From: Phycisphaerae bacterium
GTDB taxonomy: Bacteria; Planctomycetota; Phycisphaerae; UBA1845; Fen-1342
Reading direction: 5' to 3'
Assembly (NCBI GenBank): GCA_028277645.1
Contig: JANQFV010000068.1
Span: forward strand, 1-55,062
Length of the DNA stretch: 55,062 bases
Positions 18,001 through 27,500 of the stretch are shown in pieces. Within the stretch, counting starts at the first letter, position 1, and the number at the start of each line of letters is the position of its first letter. Made by a program: the position numbers and the translations under genes. Under the pieces are notes generated by a model, which ran no database searches, was not told the origin of the DNA, and worked only from the letters and a program-made list of their open reading frames with translations.

Positions 18001-19451
18001 GGGCGGCGCAGCAATGGGATGCGCAAATCGATTCGCGTCTGACAGGAGCATTGCCGGAACAAGCCGAAGATGCCACGCGTGCCGAGCGCAAGAAGCAACT
18101 TCAATCGCTCGAAACAGCCCTCGATCCGGTCGCAGGGCTCATTGCGAATGACGCGTCGCTGCTCACAGGACTGCACAGCCTCTGGTCCGACCGTTGGAGC
18201 GGCGACGACAAGACCTGGAAACCCCGCCTCCGCCGCCTCCGCAACTGGCTCCTCCCCCGTGGCCTGCGACCACGGTCCGACGACTCACCACAACAAGCCG
18301 CCGATCGCAAAGCCCGACGCGATGCTGCCCGCAACGTCGGTGGCTTGTCACTGACGCGAATAGCGACGATCCGCGAGCTGTATCAACTCCAGAAGGCGTA
18401 TGCGATGCGCCCCGCCCCGGACGACCCACGCAAGAACATCGCCGGCAAGGACGACCATCGCCACGACGAGTTCGGCCGCTCGATTCTCCGCGTCGTCGAG
18501 CGCCTTCGCGAACAGCGGGTCAAGCAGGTCGCCAGCCGCATCGTCGAGGCGGCGCTCGGCGTCGGCCGGATGAAGCCGACAAGAGGGCGCGACCGCACGC
18601 GGCCACAGGAGCGGCAGAACGCGCCCTGCCACGCCGTCGTCATCGAGAACCTGCGAAACTACAAGTTCGCCGATACGCAGCCTCGCCGCGAGAATCGTGC
18701 ACTGATGAACTGGTCCGCTGGCAAGGTCCGCAAGTACCTCGAAGAAGGCTGCCAGCTCCACGGCCTGCACCTGCGCGAGGTCATGCCGAATTACACCAGC
18801 CGCCAGTGCAGCCGCACCGGTTCGCCCGGCCTGCGCTGCGACGATGTCCCCCTCAGCGAGTTCCATACAGCCCCGTGGTGGCGCAAACCGGTCAATTCTG
18901 CCCGCAAGCGCATCGACGCCGGCGGCCAGGACAGCTATGACGGCCTGCTGACCGACCTGGAAAACAAGCTCTCCGACAACAATGGCAACGCCTTGCCGCT
19001 TACAGTTCGCCTGCCCCGCAACGGCGGCGACCTGTTCGTCGCGGCAGGCGCCACCAACGGATCGGCGGCGCTTCAGGCCGACCTGAACGCCGCGGCCAAC
19101 GTCGGCCTGCGCGCCCTGCTCGACCCGGACTTCCCCGGCAAATGGTGGTACGTGCCCTGCAATGCCAAGGACTACCAGCCCGCGAAGGACAAAGTCGCCG
19201 GCGCGGTTTGCCTTGTCATGAACACGCCGCTGGCAGACACCCCCAAGGACGCCAGGAAAGGCGGCAAGAAGCAGCGCGACATCGTATACCTCTGGCGGAA
19301 TCCATCAGCGGAGAGCGTTACACGTGACGCAGGCGGTGAGTGGAAATCCACGCCGGCGTACTGGGCCGGTGTCCGCGCCGGGGTGATTGACCGACTGCGT
19401 GCGTTGGCTGCTCTGGATGCGACGGTTGAATCAAGCCAACCGCCATGGTAA
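15072..19451 (+). CDS. cas12b: Cas12b (C2c1), type V-B RNA-guided DNA nuclease, large variant
   Basis: A 1,459-residue single effector. The GTG start at 15072 leads within 20 codons into TTQRAYTLRLRG and WRDALWATHEAINKGAKAF, the N-terminal block typical of Cas12b. The split RuvC is complete: RuvC-I LSVD779LGHRFAAACA; RuvC-II VVIE1192NLRNYKF with the following ALMNWS and YTSRQCSRTGSPGLRC; RuvC-III LQAD1337LNAAANVGLRAL. No HNH domain is seen. Family members are usually about 1,100-1,300 residues. Here RuvC-I to RuvC-II spans 413 residues, against about 280 in AacCas12b, so part of the extra length lies there. With crRNA and tracrRNA it should cut DNA next to a T-rich 5' PAM; that is family knowledge, not shown here. 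Confidence 0.95.
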   Translation: MAKGTGSATAAGNHTKIEPVTTQRAYTLRLRGTDPTDDSWRDALWATHEAINKGAKAFGNWLLTLRGGLSHELADAKVSAGKGKPDRDPTAEERRNRRILLALSWLSVEDECGAPDGELRVATGRDEPADRCKKVGGALHEILKGRRIPESEIGDPAKPPEDQPGTWIGDCAPSLSAAIRDDAVWVNRSVAFGQLTSSLAGLDQAYAEQLTFSFFGPLPDYFQLPGIDDEAAVSGGQEPEFRTLARQWASTNFGTGKKSDTRQIVNALKQLSGADVAPLANEPKHTVLSRLMEALTGAPGDCTEDAFRATVGWTTGRASKGRLAVQNLPDPPSLADLQTLQQKFSEEARDKEAKAGSREAPSWMPSLQEKIEQGVGMPFVNQRNLIGEFSVMLDHAARRVSIAHTWIKRAEAERQRFSEDARRLDDVAADAKQWLDDFCDARSGITGAATAYRIRRRAIEAWDRVVQRWSRTDCTTIEGRIAAARELQADPEIDKFGDIQLFEALAVDDAKSVWQPNGKPTPDPLKDYVAAHDALDKQRRFKVPAYRHPDPLAHPVFGDFGNSRWDIRFAVHEAAKAAAKKSRNKNSDHDWLEDQRGLRMGLWNGQEVQHVDLRWSSKRLTADLALRDNQNDDQCDVTRADRLGRATAGLSSEQSARVAGLFELKDWNGRLQAPRVQLDAIAARVDNHGWDDTARRMRDKLNWLITFSAKLQPTGAWIPFAAAQTLIDTKRQIELKPRNSKDEWRGLAYPFWHPDNGGRKGRARHDLARLPGLRVLSVDLGHRFAAACAVWETLTTEDFEREIAGRKVVAGDPSETALYLHTRHTDAQGKHHTTVYRRIGADRLADGKPHPAPWARLDRQFLIKLQGEDRPPRAASREEVDYVRQLEAELGRIRDEHNPLPRRVDRLMAEAVRSVRLALRHHGDMARIAYAFKPDGALHTPGGGSHVHTVDSRKKAVRDALVRWRERATSARWRDDWAAQQWDAQIDSRLTGALPEQAEDATRAERKKQLQSLETALDPVAGLIANDASLLTGLHSLWSDRWSGDDKTWKPRLRRLRNWLLPRGLRPRSDDSPQQAADRKARRDAARNVGGLSLTRIATIRELYQLQKAYAMRPAPDDPRKNIAGKDDHRHDEFGRSILRVVERLREQRVKQVASRIVEAALGVGRMKPTRGRDRTRPQERQNAPCHAVVIENLRNYKFADTQPRRENRALMNWSAGKVRKYLEEGCQLHGLHLREVMPNYTSRQCSRTGSPGLRCDDVPLSEFHTAPWWRKPVNSARKRIDAGGQDSYDGLLTDLENKLSDNNGNALPLTVRLPRNGGDLFVAAGATNGSAALQADLNAAANVGLRALLDPDFPGKWWYVPCNAKDYQPAKDKVAGAVCLVMNTPLADTPKDARKGGKKQRDIVYLWRNPSAESVTRDAGGEWKSTPAYWAGVRAGVIDRLRALAALDATVESSQPPW

Positions 19452-19454
19452 TCT

Positions 19455-19550
19455 GGACACGTTGCCTATAGGGCAGCGCATCTCCGAGCACGTGTCTCCC
19501 CCTTCGATGGGCTTCGGCACTCGGCATTGATCACGTTCGCGTCGGCGCGG
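19455..19550 (+). ncRNA. Predicted tracrRNA for Cas12b
   Basis: It lies just after the cas12b stop. Anti-repeat segment 1, CATTGATCA (19525-19533), is a perfect complement of repeat bases TGATCAATG, and matching continues imperfectly (TTCGCGT) to about 19545. Segment 2, GTGTC (19492-19496), complements the adjoining repeat 3' end GACAC. Together they cover 14 contiguous repeat bases. Between them, CCGAG (19484-19488) pairs with CTCGG (19520-19524) to enclose segment 2, and a 5' hairpin GTTGCCT/GGGCAGC (19461-19477) precedes it. This order (5' hairpin, stem, short anti-repeat, inner loop, stem close, main anti-repeat) matches the known Cas12b tracrRNA layout. Exact ends and promoter are not visible. 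Confidence 0.8.
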
Positions 19551-19820
19551 CTTGCCGCCGGGCGAATGCGGGTTCTTTGACAAGTTCAAGCGATGCGGCC
19601 GGATGGCACGGGCGTCTTGCCCGTCTCCATCGCTTCGGCCCCGCGAGTGTGGCGGTGGTGCAGGGGGGTCCTGGGCACGCTCGCGGGCGGGTTTGGCGCA
19701 AGCCTTGCGCGTTCTTATCGGATTTCTCCGGATTTCTCGGATGGCCCCAACGACGAAAATCAGCCACGCTCGCGGAAGCGTCCGCAAGTGCCGCAATCAG
19801 GTTGACTTGCGAGTCCGCCG
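19551..19820 (+). promoter_or_regulatory. CRISPR leader region
   Basis: 270 bp between the tracrRNA and the first repeat, with no gene. It contains TTGACA (19577-19582), a consensus -35 element without a good -10. A strong hairpin follows: GATGG (19602-19606) with CCATC (19627-19631) and ACGGGC (19608-19613) with GCCCGT (19619-19624). Further on is an AT-richer stretch with a short repeat (CGGATTTCT, twice, about 19718-19737). It is a leader because the repeat 3' end faces the spacers on the plus strand, so pre-crRNA should be transcribed rightward from here. Confidence 0.6.
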
Positions 19821-22800
19821 GCCGCACCGCCCAACGCGACCCTGATCAATGGACACAGACACACATCATGGGAACGCCGCCGCCGCCGTACGGCCGCACC
19901 GCCCAACGCGACCCTGATCAATGGACACTCGCGCCACCACGAAAGCGGCCTGTTGACGCAGCGCCGCACCGCCCAACGCGACCCTGATCAATGGACACCA
20001 GGTCCCACGCATACCCCTTGATATGCACACGCTCGCCGCACCGCCCAACGCGACCCTGATCAATGGACACAGCAGTATGCGGCGGTCTCCGTCGGACAGT
20101 TGTTCGCGCCGCACCGCCCAACGCGACCCTGATCAATGGACACATGACCGACCTGGCCGAAGTGCTGCGGATCCACCGCGCCGCACCGCCCAACGCGACC
20201 CTGATCAATGGACACGCGGTCACGCCGGTGTCGCTGCTGCACGAGGCGATGCCGCACCGCCCAACGCGACCCTGATCAATGGACACGTTCGATAACGGGA
20301 CCGATGACGCGTCCGACAACGACCGCCGCACCGCCCAACGCGACCCTGATCAATGGACACCGACGTGCTGCGTCGCGAGGTACTGGGGGGTCTGCGAGCC
20401 GCACCGCCCAACGCGACCCTGATCAATGGACACTCGCGAACCTGTTTGGGTGGAAGCGCCGCGCGGAGCCGCACCGCCCAACGCGACCCTGATCAATGGA
20501 CACAGGTATTCGGCGGCGCACAGGACCGGCTCAACGACGCCGCACCGCCCAACGCGACCCTGATCAATGGACACAAGGAGTTCATGGGCGTGCTGGACGC
20601 CGAGCTCGGCGCCGCACCGCCCAACGCGACCCTGATCAATGGACACACGAAGTAGGTCAGCACGTACTTCAGCAGCTCGTGCCGCACCGCCCAACGCGAC
20701 CCTGATCAATGGACACTGAGCCGCGTGTACCGTCCGCAGCAAGCGGCGCAAGCGCCGCACCGCCCAACGCGACCCTGATCAATGGACACGTGACGTTGAT
20801 CGGCGACGTCGGTGCGCACCCGTGGCCGCACCGCCCAACGCGACCCTGATCAATGGACACAGCAGCATGTACAGCGTATCGGTGAAGTGCCGGCGCCGCA
20901 CCGCCCAACGCGACCCTGATCAATGGACACCCCAGGAGGCCCCGTTCCTCGGACGGACGCTTCGCCAGGCCGCACCGCCCAACGCGACCCTGATCAATGG
21001 ACACCTGCGTTCGGGGGTAGACGACGACGACGCGGCAGCGCCGCCGCACCGCCCAACGCGACCCTGATCAATGGACACTTGGTGGCGATGACGAGGTGCC
21101 CGCCGTTGTTCGCGCCGCACCGCCCAACGCGACCCTGATCAATGGACACACTTTGGCTCGCCGTACCCACGACTTCGTACGCGGGGCCGCACCGCCCAAC
21201 GCGACCCTGATCAATGGACACGAGCAGTATTTCGTTACGTAGTTGATAGCAGCAGAGCCGCACCGCCCAACGCGACCCTGATCAATGGACACAGCGCCTG
21301 CGCGAGCAATCGCGTACCCTGGAGGATCGCCCCACCGCCCAACGCGACCCTGATCAATGGACACCTGATCGCGGGCACTTTCCACCAGGTGAACGTGAGC
21401 CGCACCGCCCAACGCGACCCTGATCAATGGACACTTGAACTCGACGTCGAACTCGTTCGCGACTGCGTCGCCGCACCGCCCAACGCGACCCTGATCAATG
21501 GACACCGGCATGCGGGGTTGAGAGCTCGCCGCCGCGAGCTGCCGCACCGCCCAACGCGACCCTGATCAATGGACACACCAGCAAGGCCACGCCAACACCA
21601 CCAGCACCCGCGCCGCACCGCCCAACGCGACCCTGATCAATGGACACACGAAATACACAACTACTGTAGCCGACGGCATAAGGCCGCACCGCCCAACGCG
21701 ACCCTGATCAATGGACACATAGGATAAACAGCGATGAAGATCACGATGCTCACCGCCGCACCGCCCAACGCGACCCTGATCAATGGACACCGATCGTGCC
21801 GCCGGGGGTCAGCTTGTCCACCTGTGGCCGCACCGCCCAACGCGACCCTGATCAATGGACACGAGGACAAGCGCTTCGGATTCGCCGCCGCTGCCGCAGC
21901 CGCACCGCCCAACGCGACCCTGATCAATGGACACGCGAACAACGGCGGGCACATCGTCATCACCACCAGCCGCACCGCCCAACGCGACCCTGATCAATGG
22001 ACACCTGACCTCAGCCTGCAGCATGTATTTGCCAGAGATTGCCGCACCGCCCAACGCGACCCTGATCAATGGACACAAGAGCCCCGTATACACACAAGCA
22101 AGTGGTTCGATCGCCGCACCGCCCAACGCGACCCTGATCAATGGACACAATCGCTTCGCCTGCTCGGTTAGTCGCTTCCACATCGCCGCACCGCCCAACG
22201 CGACCCTGATCAATGGACACGAGCGACCGAAGAAGCCAAGGCACCAGTCCGCTCCCGCCGCACCGCCCAACGCGACCCTGATCAATGGACACTCAACGGC
22301 TGTGCTCATACCTCGTCCACTCCCACCGCCGCACCGCCCAACGCGACCCTGATCAATGGACACCGGTATCGCTTGAGGTACCGCTGACGAACATCCTCGC
22401 CGCACCGCCCAACGCGACCCTGATCAATGGACACGAAAGGGGCAGTCGCTCATGTCTGATTCCGGGGAATGCCGCACCGCCCAACGCGACCCTGATCAAT
22501 GGACACTCTCTCCTCTCCTCTCCTCTGGTAGACGTTTGTGTGCCGCACCGCCCAACGCGACCCTGATCAATGGACACGTGAATACCGACCCGATCGTGAT
22601 GTCGCCGGTGTTGCCGCACCGCCCAACGCGACCCTGATCAATGGACACTAATAACCGAGCTTGTTTGCGCCGCTCCATCGCCGCCGCACCGCCCAACGCG
22701 ACCCTGATCAATGGACACGAATTTCGGCATGCTGGATGGGCCACACGACGATCGCCGCACCGCCCAACGCGACCCTGATCAATGGACACTGCCGGGTCTG

Positions 22801-23437
22801 GCCACGATCCGTGTGCGAATGAGCCGCCGCACCGCCCAACGCGACCCTGATCAATGGACACGGTCCGCACGAAGTCCATCGAGCGGGCCTTGGCGGGGCC
22901 GCACCGCCCAACGCGACCCTGATCAATGGACACCAGGGCGTGCAGGAACTCCACGCGCGGCAGCGCGTAGCCGCACCGCCCAACGCGACCCTGATCAATG
23001 GACACTGCGGCGCCCCGTTCGATTGCACGCAAGGCAGCGAGGGCCGCACCGCCCAACGCGACCCTGATCAATGGACACGTAAGGATGTACCAGAATGGGG
23101 CGCCCCGGGGGCGCGCCGCACCGCCCAACGCGACCCTGATCAATGGACACCTGTGGAAGATGAACGAACGGCGCAACGGCAAGTGCGCCGCACCGCCCAA
23201 CGCGACCCTGATCAATGGACACTTGAGGGCAGCATCAACGGCGTGCCGGCGCACGAAGCCGCACCGCCCAACGCGACCCTGATCAATGGACACTAAGTAC
23301 ACACCCGAACGCAGTAGTCGCCAACCTGCCGCACCGCCCAACGCGACCCTGATCAATGGACACGCCTGTTGCAGTAGGCAACCACCCACGCCGCACAGCA
23401 GGCCGCACCGCCCAACGCGACCCTGATCAATGGACAC
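19821..23437 (+). CRISPR. CRISPR array, 51 repeats and 50 spacers, type V-B
   Basis: A 36-nt repeat that begins GCCGCACCGCCCAACG and ends TGATCAATGGACAC occurs 51 times by direct count, first at 19821-19856 and last at 23402-23437. Spacers are mostly 34-38 nt (mean 35.6). All repeats look identical except repeat 22 (21329-21364), which begins GCCCCACC instead of GCCGCACC. The last repeat is not degenerate. The 3' end GGACAC resembles the GGCAC-type ends of other Cas12b repeats and pairs with the predicted tracrRNA. Two spacers (21079-21113 and 21935-21968) are near-perfect reverse complements. No spacer with a full match elsewhere in this window was noticed by eye. Confidence 0.98.
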
Positions 23438-23438
23438 G

Positions 23439-23917
23439 TTAAGACGGGGAGTGAAACGGAAGGTCGCGGAACAGCGTCGCACCGTTCTGCCCCGCCAGGT
23501 CCAGGCCCCAGGTGTGCTTGCGCACGATCGAATTGCTCTGCAAACCGTTCAATTCCAGCAGCAGCAGCCAGTCCGTCCACACGTACTTGCTATGCCGACC
23601 CAGCACCCACGCCGTGTTGCCGGCGTTACGGACGTACACCTTCTTCTCCACTCGCCGACCGAGATAGTCGTACGCGAACTCGGTCCGGTAGTTGCCGGCC
23701 TGCTCGGTGCCCGGCGTCGGCTCCACCCGCACCAGCCGGTTCTCGGCGTCCCACGTATACGTCTGCTGCGGCGCCGAGCCGGTCGCGATCACCAGGTCCA
23801 CAAACGGGTTGATGTCCGCCGCACTCACCTACCCGTCGCCGTTGAGGTCACCCTTGAGGCACGAGCACGGATCGCAGGTGTACCCCGGAGGATTCACCGG
23901 CGGACAGTCCGCTTATG
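23439..23917 (-). pseudogene. Truncated RHS duplicate with an amber codon
   Basis: The minus strand encodes a near copy of an internal part of the RHS protein at 24515, covering the dockerin-like stretch GYTCDPCSCLKGDLNGDG, then VSAADINPFVDLVIATG and YDYLGRRVEKKVY, and ending after KHTWGLDLAGQNGA. The codon that is CAG (Gln) in the intact gene is TAG here (23829-23831), splitting the frame. Similarity begins near 23917 and stops near 23482, only 44 bp before the array ends. Both ends of the parent gene are missing, including the RHS core and C-terminal tip. It is a recombination remnant. Confidence 0.85.
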
Positions 23918-24488
23918 TGCCGCGTGACCGGCCCACGCTATCTAATTCAGTTCGACTGCGATCGTCTATCGGAACGGACACACCGCACTCCGGGCAGCGA
24001 CCAGAGACGTTTCCACGTAAGTCGTATCCGCAGTTCAGACAGAATCCCAAGGCCTGTCGGCGATATACGCGACGGAGAAAGTGAATGCTCATCGCTCCGC
24101 CACAAGCCGCCAGAACCAATAGCACCAATTGCGCTAACGACACTACGACATCGAGTTGAAGGTTGTCGCGGAACAACCGGCCGATCGCCACGATCGTCCC
24201 GCTCAACGCAATACCAAAGAATGGTATGGTCCAGAATAGTCTACCGCCAACAGGGAACCACACTTGCTTGGTTACCAGAGCAAGGCCAAGGAAGATCCCG
24301 ACGAATCCGTACCACGTGAGCGTGGCATTCCACAATCGCGCCTGCGCTGCGTCGAACCAGTCTAGCTCGGAATATGTAAGGAGCAATGGCCTAGACGTTA
24401 CCTCCATAGTGATCATGGCGGCTGCGAAACACGTGATCGTCGTTGTAGGGCCAATCCAATCGCGCGCCCGTGATCTCAGTCTGAACAT
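23913..24488 (-). CDS. Membrane protein with a C-terminal zinc ribbon
   Basis: The ATG at 24488 is chosen for GGAAG 5-9 bp upstream; the frame is open further, but that overlaps the RHS 3' end. The 191-residue product has about four hydrophobic segments (TTTITCFAAAMITM, WYGFVGIFLGLALV, WTIPFFGIALSGTIVAIG, LAQLVLLVLAACGGAM). It ends with LNCGYDLRGN and GRCPECGVS, the CxxCGYDLRG...CPECG ribbon frequent in planctomycete membrane proteins of unknown function. It follows the RHS gene by 26 bp on the same strand, so it could be cotranscribed, and an immunity role to the RHS tip is conceivable but unsupported. Confidence 0.7.
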   Translation of the reverse strand: MFRLRSRARDWIGPTTTITCFAAAMITMEVTSRPLLLTYSELDWFDAAQARLWNATLTWYGFVGIFLGLALVTKQVWFPVGGRLFWTIPFFGIALSGTIVAIGRLFRDNLQLDVVVSLAQLVLLVLAACGGAMSIHFLRRVYRRQALGFCLNCGYDLRGNVSGRCPECGVSVPIDDRSRTELDSVGRSRGT

Positions 24489-24514
24489 CGCAGCTTCCAG
24501 CGTTCCCGCGACTG

Positions 24515-27500
24515 CTAGCCGTCTTCCGCTTGTTTCATACACCATTTGTAGGCGTCTGCTGCGGCCGTTGCGCATGCGGCCTGCTGACTGAGGCAGGCCG
24601 CAACCTCTCCAAAAGTCGCGATTGTAGAGATTCCGCCACACGCTCCGCACAGAGCCTTGATCAGCATCGTTGGAGGAGTATTCGCGGGGAGTTTGCCCAG
24701 ACAGATGAAACACGCGACGGCCATTCCAGTCGGCATAGTAGCGGGCGCAGCGCACGCCAACGCTTGTGCGGCACAACGCCAGCCACGGCACCTAACGACA
24801 CATATGCACCAAGGATCCCACTCCGATCGGCACCTCGGGGGTTCGCCGCATTGCTCGCACCCGTGTAGACCAAGAGCATCGGACGCGTTAACAGATGCGT
24901 TGCGCACATACTGATATAGGTGCAGCAGGTCGGAGTAGTCTACGACAGCGAAGCCACTAACCGACGTTTGAATGCTCAGGTTCAACCAGCGGAAAGCGGG
25001 ATCCCCAATCGGATCCCGCGATAGCCAGCGGCCGGTGGTCGGCGAGTAGTACCGATAACCCCAGTACCCCAGCCCGGTCTCGTCGTCGAACGACTTCGTG
25101 CTGAACCGCCACGGGTTCTCAGCAGCATACGAGCCCGTTGTCTGCACCGTATTACCGTAGGGATCGTAGTCGTAGTGGGCGATCAGCGCGGCCGCCGGCG
25201 TCGACTGTGTCCAGTCGAGCACCTGGCCGACGTTGCCGTTCGCGTCGTACTGGTACACCGCCGTCAGCGTGCTCGGCTCCTCGGTCGCCACCAGCCCACC
25301 AATGCCGCCGGCACCGGTCAGCAGTGCCAGACCGCTCGGCTGCGCACCGTTCTGGCCCGCGAGGTCCAGGCCCCAGGTGTGTTGGCGGACGATCGCGTCG
25401 CTGTTCATCCCGTCCAGCTCCAGTAACAGCAGCCAGTCGGCCCACACGTACTTGCGGTGCGCGGTCAGGTCCCACGTCGTGTTACCCTGGTCACGCGTGT
25501 ACACCTTTTTCTCCACCCGCCGACCACGATAATCATAGCCGAACTCCGTCCGGAAGTTGCCCGGCTGCTCCGTCCCCGCCGTCGGCTCCACCCGCACCAG
25601 CCGGTTCTCGGCGTCCCAGGTGTACGACTGCTGCGGAGCCGAACCGGTCGCGACCACCAGATCCACGAACGGGTTGATATCGGCCGCGCTCACCTGCCCG
25701 TCGCCGTTGAGGTCACCCTTGAGGCACGAGCACGGATCGCACGTGTACCCCGGCGGATTCACCGGCGGACAGTTCGTGTTCGCCTCGACGAAGCAGTTGA
25801 TGTCGCCGAAGCTCACCTGCCCGTCGCAGTCCATGTCGCCCGACACGAACAGCTCGGTCAGGTTGCCGTCCGCGTCGTACGTGAAGCCCTGGGCGATCAG
25901 CGTCGCGTCGCCCGTCTCGGACCGGTGGATCTGGTTCAGCTCGTTCGACACATAGTCCGTCCGCACTGCCGGCGAGCCGGCATCGGCCCACTCGCGGTTG
26001 CCGATCGGATCGTAGCTGTACGCCCGATCGAAGTCGGAATTATCGCTGCGATCCACGCCGGTCAGCTCGTGACGACTGTTGTAGCTGAAATCCGCCAGGA
26101 TCGGCGTCCCCGGCGAGCCGAACGCCAAGCCGCTGTACGACACGTCGTCGCGGCGGGACAGCACGTCGTTGGTGTAGTCGTACTTCGAGACGAGCACAGC
26201 CGTATTGTCGGGGTCCCACGTGCTCTGCACGGTGTCGATCAGGTTGCGCTGCGACTCGAAGGTCCGCACAGTCTCGACCAGCGTCGTGTCGTTGTCGTCG
26301 ACGATGCGGGTCGAGTTCACCAGGTCGCTGGCGGTCAGGTAGCCGTAGCGGGCGCCGTAGTCCGCACCCGTGCCGGTCGGCAGGCCCGGACCGGTGATGC
26401 GGTCCAGTCGGCCCGTCGCGCCGTCGTAGAAGTAATCCGCGTCGTAGTCCGTCCCGATCGTCAGCCCGGTCAGGCGGCCGTACTGCCCGGCGGCGAACGA
26501 CTGGCCCACCGTCTTGCCGTACAACTGGCTGCTCGCCACGCTTACGCCGGTCGGCCACAGGCTGTAGTCGTAGGCGTAATCGACGCCGCTGGCACCCTGG
26601 CCGGCACTCTCGACCCGTGCCCGGCGATCGTACGCCAGGGTCACGTCCAGCGTGCTGTCGTTGTAGTCGATCGTGGTCAGGTCGAGCGTGTTTGGATCAT
26701 AGCCGTACGTCGTTGCGACGCGTGTGGACGTGCCCGGAATCGTGCGCGCCCACTTGCGCTCTGCGAGGCGGCCGTCGCTCGTGTACGCGTAGTCCACACT
26801 CCCGCCGTCGTCGTAGGTCTTGCTGTTGAGCAGACCGGTGCCGTCGTGATAGTTCCAGGTCGTCACATCGCCGTCACCAGCGCCGGTGGGCCAGGCGCCT
26901 CCCGTCCAGCCGGCGTCGGTGCGATACGTGTGCAGTTTCTCCCGCTCGCCGAATTTGGAATACTCGACCCAAGTAGGCTGCGGCGTATGGCCCCACGTGT
27001 ACTCGATGCGTCCGAGATCGTCGTAGGCGTAGCGTGTCTCGTTCGACAGGTGATCGGTGATCACCTCGACCTGTCCGGCACCGGCGTCGTCCTGTCCGTA
27101 GTACGCGTAAGTCGTCGTGCCGCCGCCCAGCTCGGTGCGGGTCTTGACGCGTCCCAGATCGTCGTACGTGGTCGTCACCTGCGCGCGGCCGTCGCTGACG
27201 ATGTGCGGCCGCCCGAGATCATCGTACTCATAGGTCGACGTGACGCCGGTGTGCGACACGGCGGACGCGAGGTATCCGTATTCCCAGGTCTCAACGTCGT
27301 AGTTGGTCGTGTTGCTGTAGGTCGTGTAGACCTTGCGGATCTTCGAGGCTGTATCGTTGGTGACGATGCGCGTCGTGACCAGACCGTGCTCGTCGGTGGT
27401 CTGGGTGCACTCGATCACCGGATCGGTACCGCCGCCCGGGATGGTTACGGTGTCAAAGCCGGACACCAGGCGCTTGGTCGTCTGCCCGGTAGTGCCGCCG

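Noticed and set aside
19866..23482. Open frames across the CRISPR array on both strands
   Set aside because: They merely translate the repeats; period-71 peptide repetition is an artefact of the array.
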